A stretch of 64,000 nucleotides of DNA from positions 10,613,167 through 10,677,166 of the forward strand of contig NW_017189517.1 of assembly GCF_001704415.2 (NCBI RefSeq). The letters are read 5' to 3'. The position numbers and the translations under genes are program-made. This stretch comes from Capra hircus. Lineage: Eukaryota; Chordata; Mammalia; Artiodactyla; Bovidae. The notes beneath the pieces were generated by a model. That model was not told where the DNA came from. It was given only the letters and a program-made list of their open reading frames with translations, and searched no databases. Below are positions 54,186 to 64,000 of the stretch, one piece after another; the stretch's first letter is position 1, and every line of letters begins with the position of its first letter.

Positions 54186-54640
54186 GGGTTTTCTTAATAG
54201 ACTTTACTATTTAGAGCAATTTGGGGTTCACAGCAAAATGGAACAAAAAGTACAGACTTCTCGTATATCCCTGTCCTAACCCCCAACACATGCATAGCCT
54301 CCCCCACCATCCACATCCCACAGAGGTGCATTTGTTATAATGGGTCAATCTACACTGATAAATCATTATCAAACAAAGTCCATAGTTTACAATAGGATTC
54401 ACTCTTGTTGTCCATTCTATGGGCTTGGACAAACTCATGCCAGGTACCCACCATTATAATATCATATATATTTAGTATCATATAGAGTGATAACACTACC
54501 CTAAAAATCTCTTTTAATTTAAAAAGTCTTATTATTGAAAATGTTAAACATGCTCAGAAGCAGAGATAATAGTATAATGAACCTCTCCCATTTACCCATT
54601 ATCTGCTTTCAGAAATTACCAACCATGGGCAATCCCAATG
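54186..54640 (-). repeat. L1M fragment
   Basis: acatgcatagcctcccccac, catttgttataatgggtcaa and ccatagtttacaataggatt. Confidence 0.75.
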
Positions 54641-54821
54641 AGGCACTTTTGCAAAGGCTATGAGAATGGAGTTATAGGCAGACTGGTATTATCTTTGTGG
54701 GAAAATAGTTTCTTCTCAGTGATTTTTAAGCAAGTGATTGAATTATTTTGGAGTGACCATGTATTAAGCATTAACTGTGCTAGGTACTTTGCAAATGGTA
54801 TCTAGATATCTAGACCCTTGC

Positions 54822-54985
54822 TACTCCAAGTGTGGTCCATGAACCAGCCTCATGGGCATCTCCTGAGGCTTATTGGCAATGAAGATTCTCTGGCCCCACC
54901 TCAGACCTTCTGAATCAGGGTCAGCAGTTTAGTAAGATGCCCCAGGTGTTCTGTAGGTAACCAAAAAGTTAAGAAACACTGACTC
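54822..54985. repeat. MER5A-type DNA transposon remnant
   Basis: ctactccaagtgtggtccat, ctctggccccacctcagacc and ttctgaatcagggtcagcag. Confidence 0.75.
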
Positions 54986-55024
54986 CTTGGTCCAGGGTAG
55001 ACATTTACAATAGTATCCTAAGAA

Positions 55025-55175
55025 TCCTGCAACAACTCCTCAAGGCAAATGCTATCATGCCCAGTTTACAGACGAGATAACTAAAGCTCAGAGATATTAT
55101 TTGGACTTCTAAAGGCCTCCACAGCTAAACTTAGATCTGCTTGGCTTCAGAGTTTATAATTTTACCGCTCAAAGC
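55025..55175 (+). repeat. MIR-type fragment
   Basis: caagg-containing text with catgcccagtttacagacga and ctaaagctcagagatatt. Confidence 0.5.
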
Positions 55176-55969
55176 ATGCTGTCTCCCAGCTAGGGGGCTC
55201 ACTTTGGGGTCAACTCAGTGAAAAAGGAAAGGGAGGTGATAGTATGTGTTTACACAACAGGAACAACCATTCATCTTGGCAGATGACAGTGACAACAACA
55301 ACAGAAAACCAAACTGTTTGCTATCATACAAACAATCACTTGCTCCCCTGAAAGCCTTTTTCACTTTTAGACCATTTATTACGGTATCGTATAGACAGGT
55401 AAATATTTCCAAGTGGTCAGAGGTCAGAAAAAAAATTTGGACCATTTTTCAAAGTTAGTTCCCCTTGACAGTACCTGTTGGCTGAAATATGAACCAAACC
55501 GCAAACCACAAACTCTCCCAGAACAGATAGAAGATGTGCTATAGACTCATATAACTGGTACATGCATTTTAAAAATCCATCAGGCCAGTTTGACATCACA
55601 TAGGCAGGAAACGCAGGTTTCACTTTCCAACCAGATGAGCAGTTTTAGCCTATAGCTCTGCTTACACTGAGGAGGGAGCCTTAAATGGCTGAGAATCGCT
55701 GGGCAATGCAATAGGCCTCTTTGTTTTCTGGGTAGCTTTTTGAAAGGAATATTAAAGGAAAAAGTAGAGAAAAAGCACAATTGGGGAGCACACCCCAAAT
55801 TTAGCAGAAATTCATTAGATCTCAGGAACTTCTCTCCTCTAATCCTGGAAGGAGGTTAAGGCCATTTCCTTCTCTTTCTGTTGCCCTAATGACTCAAGGG
55901 ATCAGCATGACCACTTGCTTTCGCAGTGAGTTGATCTGATGATTAATTAGCCTCTAGCAGAAACCTGTG

Positions 55970-56103
55970 GAGGAGGAAATAGCAACCCACTCCAGTGTTC
56001 TTGCCTGGAGAATCCCAGGGACGGGGGAGCCTGGTGGGCTGCCGTCTATGGGGTCGCACAGAGTTGGACACGACTGAAGTGACTTAGCAGCAGCAACAGC
56101 AGC
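55970..56103 (+). repeat. Bov-A SINE with target-site duplication
   Basis: ggaaatagcaacccactcca through gtgacttagcagcagcaaca; agcagaaacctg is duplicated at both ends. Confidence 0.93.
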
Positions 56104-56674
56104 AGAAACCTGATGAAGTTCTCAGTTCAAAGCCCCAGGGATCTAGTTCAGGGCAATCTGTCCTCACAAAGTAAGACTAGGTGAAGAGGCATGCAAACTG
56201 GCCTGGTGAGAGGGGGGCCGCAGGGGTTTTGATTGACATTCTGCTTTACACCCAACTGACCAGGATGCATCCTGCTGTTGTGAAACAGTGTTCCAACTGA
56301 AAAACAGCAAATCTACTGGCTCAACAAAGCTCATTGTCTACGTGCATGAAAGCAAATTCCTAATGTGTCTTCTCTGTCTTATAAACACCTATTTGAATCA
56401 CTTTATCCCACATTCTTTTTTTAAAAAAATCCCACATTCCAATAGATTTCATCACATTTTATGACCAACCTTGCCCTCATGCTAAAAAATATATTCAACA
56501 ATACTAAGAATTGAGTCAAAATAGGCTCCCCAATGCCATGTAAGGTAAAATAGATGACTTATAAAAGATATTTTAAGAATGTTTTTCTAAACATTGAAGA
56601 AGATTGTAAATCGTATTTTTTTATACTGCATTTGAAGAGTTTCTAAGAGATCTATTTATTTCTTTTCTTTTTTG

Positions 56675-56957
56675 GCTCTGGTGGGTTGTTGTTGCTGCAC
56701 ATGGGCTCTCTCTACTTGTGGCAAGCGGGGGCTACTCTTCATTGCAGTGTGTGGGCTTCTCATTGTGGTGGCTTCTCTTGTTGTGGAGCATGGGCTCTAG
56801 GGTGCCTGGGCTTCAATAGTTACAGTGGGCTTAGTAGTTATGACTCATGGGATTAATTGCCCTGCGCATGTGGGATCTTCCCAGATCAGGGGTTGAACTG
56901 GTGTCCCTTGCATTGCAAGGCAGATTCTTAACCTACTGGACCACCAGAGAAGCCCTG
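56675..56957 (-). repeat. tRNA-derived SINE, long form
   Basis: Plus-strand ttggctctggtgggttgttg, ctctagggtgcctgggcttc and ggaccaccagagaagccc; reverse of the type at 14825. Confidence 0.85.
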
Positions 56958-57142
56958 TATTTGAAGATTTTGATCACTATATTTTCCCCTCTGAAAATTT
57001 TACAAAGATGTCTCTAAGATCTGTTTATCTAAATGACCACCTTTGTAAGGATAGGGGGGCAGTTATTTATCCCACTTTGTGGATGAGGAAACTGAGGCTC
57101 TGGCAGTTGAAGATAATTGCCTTCCACAAGAAGGCCTCCCAG

Positions 57143-57350
57143 GGAGGAAGTGAAGTCCCTCTGTCGTGTCTGACTCTTTGTGACCCCATGGACTGTAGCC
57201 TACCAGGTTCCTCTGTCCATGGGATTCTCCACGCAAGAATAATGGAGTGGGTTGCCATTTCCTTCTCCAGGGGATCTTCCTGACCCAGGGATTGAACCCA
57301 GGTCTCCCGCATTGTAGGCAGACACTTTACCGTCTGAGCCACCAGGGAGG
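57143..57350 (-). repeat. Bov-tA/Bov-A SINE
   Basis: gaagtccctctgtcgtgtct to gtctgagccaccagggagga on plus. Confidence 0.92.
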
Positions 57351-58639
57351 AAAGGGCACTGCCAAAGTCAGCATCCTGACCATGACCTAGCCTTGTCTTC
57401 TCTTAACACAGGTTGAAGAAAAAGATAGCAGAAGAGTAGCCACAAAATTACCCCCCAAAGAAACTAAGGCAGCAGAGAACATTCCAGGATTATTAAGTTA
57501 GTTGGAAATATCTTTTCACTTTGGAAAATACAAGTTACCCCCATGGGTTATTTGATGAGGGGAAAACACCAAGACATGAGTATTGACGGTCTTTGGGTTG
57601 TAAGTTATGATGTGGACCCAGAGGAATGGCACTTGAGGTAGAGCACATAGCTAGCTGCATTCTCTCCTTTCTTTTCTCACTGTTTGTACTCTCCCCACCC
57701 AAGAGGAAGTCAGGAATGTTGTGGGAGGCAGGGGCCCTTATTAAGAAAGTAGGGAACTGGGCCACTGTTGTTCCAACTTCAAGAAGAGGGCATTCACTAG
57801 AATGTGGTGTCTTCTGGGCCAAAGTCAGATGCCCTCCCACCCCTGCCTCTGGGGCTGCTATGGAGGGAACCATTAGTTTGAAGTCATTTATTCCAAGGGG
57901 CACATCCTAATGGGGCTGAGTCTAGATCTATACACATGCTACTGTCCAGTTAAGGAAAGCACAGTGCTCTTTATAAGAAATAAGTTAAACTTATGAAAAG
58001 ATTTCAAAACTGTCCAGGGGAGAGGAGGTGGGGGATCCAAATTAATCCTAAATGTGGAACCCCCGTGGCTCCACTTCTGCCAGCCCCTTCTGGGTTTACC
58101 ATTACTTTGAGTCATAATTTTCTAATGTTCTTAAAACAGGCTATATGGTGCCCTGTAAAACTCTGTTCCCCACAAGGGAGTCCTGGGGAGTTGGGCTACA
58201 GTAAGATTATCTCACAGAATGACACTTGTAGATACCATGTAGATAACATACAATCAGCCCAAGAAATAAATTCCACACATGAACCACATACATTTGAAAG
58301 GCCCCAATTGCTGGGAGCCAGGCTAACCTGTAGTTAAAGGATTTGTGGAATTTTCTGTGAGCCTTTCAGGCTTCCAGTGGTTCATTCCTCTCAGTGTGTG
58401 ATGGGAAAATCGGCAGGTGAGAGGGCATTTTGTAATATTTAACCTAAAGGTAAGAGTTTTGCTAACTACTGAATAAATTTATGGAAAGAAACAATATCTT
58501 TGCTCTAACTATTTATATGAAATACCTCAACATTCTAAAATCCTGGAGAAGGTTCTGGTTTGCATGTCATAGGGGCTGGCTGGACACTTAGAAGAGAGGT
58601 AGTAAACACAATTTGGGCATGGGAAGGAGGCTGGCCTGG

Positions 58640-59170
58640 AGAAGTTATTCCTTCAAACCTGAGATTCTGTGAAAACTAGAGTGCAAATCCATTTCCTAAA
58701 GGAAACTGTACTTTTAGAAGTACACGATTATAGAGATGGAGAACAAATTAATGGTTACCAGACATTAGGGAACCCACTCCAGTGCTCTTGCCTGGAGAAT
58801 CCCAGGGACTGGGGAGCCTGGTGGGCTGCCATCTTTGGGGTCGCACAGAGTCGGACACGACTGAAGCAACTTAGCAGCAGCAGCAGCAGCAATTAGGGAT
58901 GGTGGAGGGTGACAGGGTTGGTGTGACTATAAAGGGGTACACCAGGGAGATCTTTGTCGTGACAGAATAGTTCTGTGTCTTGATTGTGGTGGTGGCTCCA
59001 TGAATCTATACATGTAATAAAAGAGCATAGAATTATACACAGACATTGTACCTATGTCAATTTTCTGGCTTTTATATGAAACTATAATTATGTGCAATGT
59101 AATCATTGGGGGAGACTGGGTGAAGGGCAACTTCCTATGAGTATAATTATTTCAAAATAAAAAAGTTAAC
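58640..59170 (+). repeat. L1M 3'-end fragment split by a SINE
   Basis: atggagaacaaattaatggt before and gtcttgattgtggtggtggc, gaatctatacatgtaataaa after the SINE at 58771-58889. Confidence 0.65.
58771..58889 (+). repeat. Bov-A SINE nested in L1M
   Basis: acccactccagtgctcttgc to cttagcagcagcagcagcag; attaggga is duplicated at both ends. Confidence 0.93.
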
Positions 59171-61999
59171 AAATATCAAGCACAATCCTGCATTTCTTTT
59201 AAGTACCCTACAAAACCCTTCGTTTATCCAATTTTTCTTTTAAGAGGATCCCACACCCACACACCATAATTCCTTGGTTGTCGAGGATTAGAACTACAGA
59301 CTTAGGAACAAACTTTTCGTTTTCCATCTTAGTTTCTTCATTGGGGAAAAAAATGTCAGAATGCATGTGGCCTTTTTCAAGTTTTTAATCTATGGAACTG
59401 ATGTTTAGGACTAAGCTATTCACTTGGTAATGCCTTGAGCAGACTGGGCGGTTCTACATCTGTCTAAGCCAGCTCTTCTCCCTGTCATGGAAGAAAAAGA
59501 ACAAACATGTTAAATTCCTGTCATGCCTTCCATGCAGAAAGAAGTATAAAGGTAGGTGGGTGGGAGAGGACAGGTCAGGAGGGTGTGGGGTCCTGTGGTA
59601 AAGCAAGAGGCTCCTCTCAGCTCAGAGGGAGCTGTGCTTCTGATGTTGAGAAGTTAGAGAAATTGCCCCCAGGAGGTCAAGGCACTTGGAAGATAAACAG
59701 TTCAACTAGCCTTGGAGAGGGGGCCATTGGAGTTGAATGTAGAAACATGAACCGGCTTCCCCTCCCCATCTCCCCAGGTCCACCAGAAGCGGAGGTGGAC
59801 AGAGCCTGAGCCCTTCAGTGAGAACAGGTAGTCGTAACAGGCAGGTTTTAAAGGGGTTTGGGATGGGAGTACCTGCTGCTGGTTGTCAGCATCCCAACAC
59901 ACTCTATCTCCCAGAGAGTCCCCAGAGTGGCCTTTGTAGGTTCCATGCATCTCACTGAGACTTATTTAATTCATCTCATCTGGCCCAGAGCACATGACTA
60001 TAAGCTGCCTCATATTCTCTTATTTTGAGTCAGAGGGGCCTGGATTCATATCCTAATTCTACTGTTTACTAGTTTTGTGATCTTGGGCAAATGGGCATAA
60101 TACCTGCATTACAGGGTTTCTGAAGTGTCTGGCACCTAATAGTGCCTAGCAAATGCTAGCCTTCTCTTTGCTCTGTTCATTGTTCCCTGTATGGCTGCCA
60201 CATTACTTCCTAGACTGGAAGGTCCTTGGGAGAGCTTCTTCACGTTCTCTCTCCCCTGTATCTAGCATAGGGTTGAGCACACTGTTAATGAGTAAAATGG
60301 TGCCTTCCTGGCTGCCTCAGTGATACCACTGATGGAGACCCAGAACTGGGCACAAGGGCACATCAACATCCCGCTGCTGCTTTGTTGTTGTTGTTGTTTT
60401 TCACTTAAAAATATTTTTAATTGAGGTGTAGTTGATTGACATTTTTATAGCTTCCAGGTGTATCAACATTCCATTTCAATATGAAAGTAACATGCTGGAT
60501 TCTTTACTTCCCTGATACATCGTTCTAGTAAAACAGGCCCACATTTAGTGCAAATACAATTTTAGACAAATATTATGTAGCTCAAGTAAAATTAAAGTCA
60601 GTGACTACGTATCTTGACAAAGTGGCTTTTTGATCAGTTTATCAGGTGTGAAGCATGAAAAATATCAATTGCAGACTTACAGGCTTATTACCACAGAATT
60701 CAAAAGGTTATCAAATATAGCAAAAAGAGCATTCTTGGGACAATTATCTGTAATAGTATACTGTATCAATGTTATATTTCTTGAATTTGCTAACTTAACT
60801 GTGTTTATATATAAGAGAATGTTCTTAGGAAAGACATTGAAATATTAGGGGGTGATGGGACATGTTGTCTGCAACTTTGAAGTGTTTCAGAGAAAAAGTA
60901 TGTGTGTGTAGAAAGAGAGAGAATGATAAATGTAACAAGATGCTAACAATAGATAAATCTTCATCAAGAGTATGTGAAATTTCTTTTTACTCTCTTTGCA
61001 GACAATTTTCCTTAAGTTGAAAATATTTCACATTAAAATTAAGCAAATGTTATTTCGAGCATTTAACCATTGTGTCTGATGCTGTGATAGGTATGATATT
61101 CAAGGGAGAACAAGACATGGTCTCCATCTTTAGCCCAGAAATTCACAGTCTGGGGCTGGCAGGACCAAAAAAAGGCCAGGACAATTCAGTGTGGTAAAGG
61201 GTGGCACAGAAGAGGTATGCTAAAACCAGACTTCCTAGGATGAGGTGGTCAGAGGAGGCTCTTTACAGAGAAGGTAAAGGAGAAGCTTAATGTTGGGGGA
61301 ACTAATTAGGTTTGGGGATGGCAATGGGGCATGTAAGCAGAGTTGACCAACAGACTGTGAGTTATAGAGTAGAGGTGCCTGTAGACAGCAAGAGAAAGCC
61401 ACCTGCCTTCTAAGGACAGACAAAAAGGCCTGGATTAGCAGGTGTCAGGAGCCAGGCCCAAATCACCATAGCCTCTGAGGTAACATAAGAAGTGCAGGCA
61501 TAAGCAAAAACACTAGAAGCTGAAAGGTTGAACACAAGTGGGCTTACTGATAGCTTAGGATGAACTTTATGGTGCGGTATACTGAATGTCCTAGAGACAT
61601 CAGCCCCTAGACTGATTAATATAAGTAGCCTGGATACATACAGGCATGGCCCCAAATTAGTTAGGATTGCTAATAATAGACTGTGAGGCAGGAAGAGGAT
61701 GTTAGGTGATCATAAGAAACTAAAGAAGTGATTTTTGAAGAACAGGATGAACTTTACCAGCAACAAGGATAAGGTAGTACCCAATTAACACACAACAGGA
61801 TGGGGAGAGATTGTTGTTAATAGGAAAAATCCCGAGAACAGTACCAGGTTCCATAATTAAGGGAAATCAACAAGGCAGTACTGCTGTCTCAGATGTCAAT
61901 GGGGGAATGGGAATTTCCACTCAATTATTAGATATAGGAGCCAGGATGAGAAAGTACCTGAATGTTCCTACCAACGGCCTGGTGGGAGCTCTTTTATTT

Positions 62000-63250
62000 T
62001 TCCTTTCGCTGAAAACTTTTATATTATGGAAAATTTATAAAAATAATGAGAACAGCATTAGCTTAATAATGAGGACATTTTATGGCTTTAACAGCACATA
62101 AAACTGTCAAAATGTGACAATTTTTGACCTACAAAAATGACAAGTTCATGTTTCAAAAGAAAATGAACCCCCATATATCCCACACCCAGCTTTAGCGACT
62201 ATCAACACATAATTTAAGTTCATTCAAATTCCCACCCATGACCCTGGCAAAGTGACTAATTTGAAGCAAATCTCTAGTGGGATTTTTTTGTGCTTAAAAA
62301 AAAATGATTTAGTATCTATAAAAGAGATTCAAATTATATATATATATATAATGTTTTTAATTTTCTCAGTAATGTATCCTTGTGGTTCAAAATTCAAAAG
62401 GTACATACTGTTGTATAATTTTAATATACACAATTTTTCTTTTGTAATTATACTTCCATAAAAGCAAAAAACAAACAAACAAACAAACAAAAACAAAGAG
62501 TACAAAAGGACAAGTGAAAAGTTGCTTTCCAAACCTTGTCACCTAGCCAACAGTTCCCCCTCCTCAGAGGCAACCAACATTAACAGTTTTTTATGTGTCC
62601 TTCCTGGGATGTTTTTCTCATGTTAGCAAAGAGATTGTGGAGAAGGCAATAGCACCCCACTCCAGTACTTTTGCCTGGAAAATCCCACAGACAGAGGAGC
62701 CTGGTAGGCTGCAGTCCATGGGGTTGCGAAGAGTTGGATACGACTGAGCGACTTCACTTTCACACATTGGAGAAGGAAATGGCAACCCACTCCAGTGTTC
62801 TTGCCTAGAGAGTCCCAGGGACTGCAGAGCCTGGTGGGCTGCCGTCTGTGGGGTCGCACAGAGTCGGACACGACTGAAGCGACTTAGCAGCAGTAAAGAG
62901 ATTGAGAACTATTCCCACTGATTTGTACCTTGCTTCTTTCAGCTAACAAAATATTTGAGATCATTCTATATCAGCACACAAAGAGCTTCCTCCCTTTCCC
63001 AGCTACCTAGCATTCCACTGAAGAACTACAGTTTAAGGAATCAAATCATTCTTGGTGGACTTTTAGGCTGTTTCCAATCCGTTGAGATTACAAACAGTGT
63101 TGGAATGACTCAACCTTATGCATTCATCTTGCGCCAACGTAAGTAAGTGTATCTATCTGTAAGATAAATGCCTCAAAGCTGAATTGCTGGATAAAAAGGA
63201 AGGCACACATAATTTTGATAGATATTGCCAAATTGCCCTTCATCAGGTTG
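62000..63250 (-). repeat. L1M region interrupted by two SINE units
   Basis: ccttgtggttcaaaattcaa, cttgcttctttcagctaaca, gatagatattgccaaattgc are L1M text. It contains a (TA)n tract at 62335-62351 and (AAAC)n at 62467-62497. Confidence 0.7.
62638..62889 (+). repeat. Two tandem Bov-A units with one target-site duplication
   Basis: Two Bov-A bodies (about 62638-62760 and 62768-62889). aaagagattg flanks the pair on both sides, so they inserted as a dimer. Confidence 0.93.
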
Positions 63251-64000
63251 TAGTTATTTTAATGCTGTTGGTGAAGACCTCAGCCTCATATGGGTCTCCT
63301 TCTACCATCTGCTGCCAGGACCACCAGCCTGTCCTTCCTTCCCACTCCTTGCCCAGAGGCAAGCTTGCTGGTTTCCTTTCCTCCTTCCAAGCTGGTGCTG
63401 TGATCAGCCATCTTAGCCATGCTAGCGTTGATCTCTGGACTCACTCTCCCCGTGACCTTTTGTAGCACCTGCTCTGCCAGTCCTCAGCCCTGTGAAAACC
63501 CCGCGGTCCATTCTCTCCACCTCCTACTCCCAGCCTGCTAACTATTGCTGGAGAAGGTCATGAGACTGGCTCTGTTACAAAGCCAAGCCAGCCAGCCTCA
63601 GCAGGGCCCCAAGGGCTACAAGGTAATCCTTTTAAATATCTGTATCAAATTTCTCTTAGCGATTGTTTCAAATCCTCTCCCTCTCCTCAGTTTCCTTACC
63701 CCACCCTCAGCCCGACCCCAACCCCTCAGTTGAGGGCCAAGCTTTGAGTTTCAATGACAGGACATAGGTCATCAAGCAGGAACTCCCTTGATTCTTTCGA
63801 TTCTCTTGGTACTTGACCTTGTGTGTCCTTGAGTCACTGCATTTTCACATCTGCCTGCTCATCCCCCACTCCTCAGCCTCCAGAGAACAAGGGACTCCCT
63901 CCTCAAAGTTTCCTCTTCCACCTGTGTCCTTGACACTAGGTTCTCTTGCCTTCTCCTACACTTGGCCATCCTCTTTCCCTTTGGGCAAGCTTTCCCTTCT
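63250..64000. other. Right edge, CT-rich unassigned sequence
   Basis: Pyrimidine-rich on plus, no recognised repeat or exon. Frames at 63184-63465 and 63545-63733 lack coding signatures. A gene starting beyond the edge cannot be excluded. Confidence 0.4.

Larger units (their letters stand above)
49304..64000. other. Intergenic region downstream of MOSPD1
   Basis: No gene supported to the right edge. SINEs, L1M, MER5A and a MITE are listed. Repeat-poor tracts at about 51.48-52.69, 55.2-55.9, 57.4-58.6, 59.2-60.35 and 60.9-62.0 kb contain nothing I recognise. Open frames there show no conserved motif. Confidence 0.6.

Overview
This is mammalian nuclear DNA, almost certainly from a bovid such as cattle, sheep, goat or buffalo. 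The evidence is three copies of the BovB (RTE-type) LINE, more than twenty ruminant tRNA-derived SINEs of the Bov-A/Bov-tA and CHR types, ruminant L1 3' ends and a mariner-type MITE. All genes are split by introns, so most long open frames are not genes. Two genes are readable, and both are X-linked in other mammals.

Region 1 (1 to about 18.49 kb) is the 3' half of MAP7D3, a microtubule-associated protein of the MAP7 family, on the plus strand. Eleven exons join in one continuous frame of 948 codons plus stop. The 5' exons, which should encode the N-terminal microtubule-binding part, lie left of the window. The first exon here is a 1.5-kb exon carrying seventeen perfect-length 48-nt repeats. 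It is followed by the MAP7 (kinesin-1-binding) coiled coil spread over four exons, an acidic exon, basic C-terminal exons and a probable 8-nt terminal coding exon. The intron after the acidic exon holds a complete tRNA-Trp(CCA) sequence joined to a SINE, the pair enclosed by one target-site duplication.

Region 2 (18.5-25.4 kb) is intergenic and repeat-rich (BovB, MIR, L1, SINEs, a possible old LTR).

Region 3 (25.4-49.1 kb) is the whole of MOSPD1 on the plus strand: a CpG-rich promoter with two GC boxes, a probable non-coding exon 1, a 12.7-kb intron, five coding exons giving a 213-residue MSP-domain tail-anchored ER protein, and a 3' UTR of about 1.3 kb ending just before a SINE. A 30-codon upstream ORF spans exons 1 and 2.

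Region 4 (49.1-64 kb) is intergenic with no gene I can support. It holds SINEs, L1M fragments, MER5A, a mariner MITE and some repeat-poor stretches.

The two genes are not known to work together: MAP7D3 acts on microtubules and kinesin-1, MOSPD1 at ER membranes. Their adjacency is itself notable, because from memory the human orthologues lie about 1 Mb apart with several genes between. The most interesting observations are the composite tRNA-Trp/SINE retroposon, and the MAP7D3 repeat exon in which thirteen units carry an in-frame splice-donor consensus. No bacterial-type system, CRISPR array or intact virus was seen.
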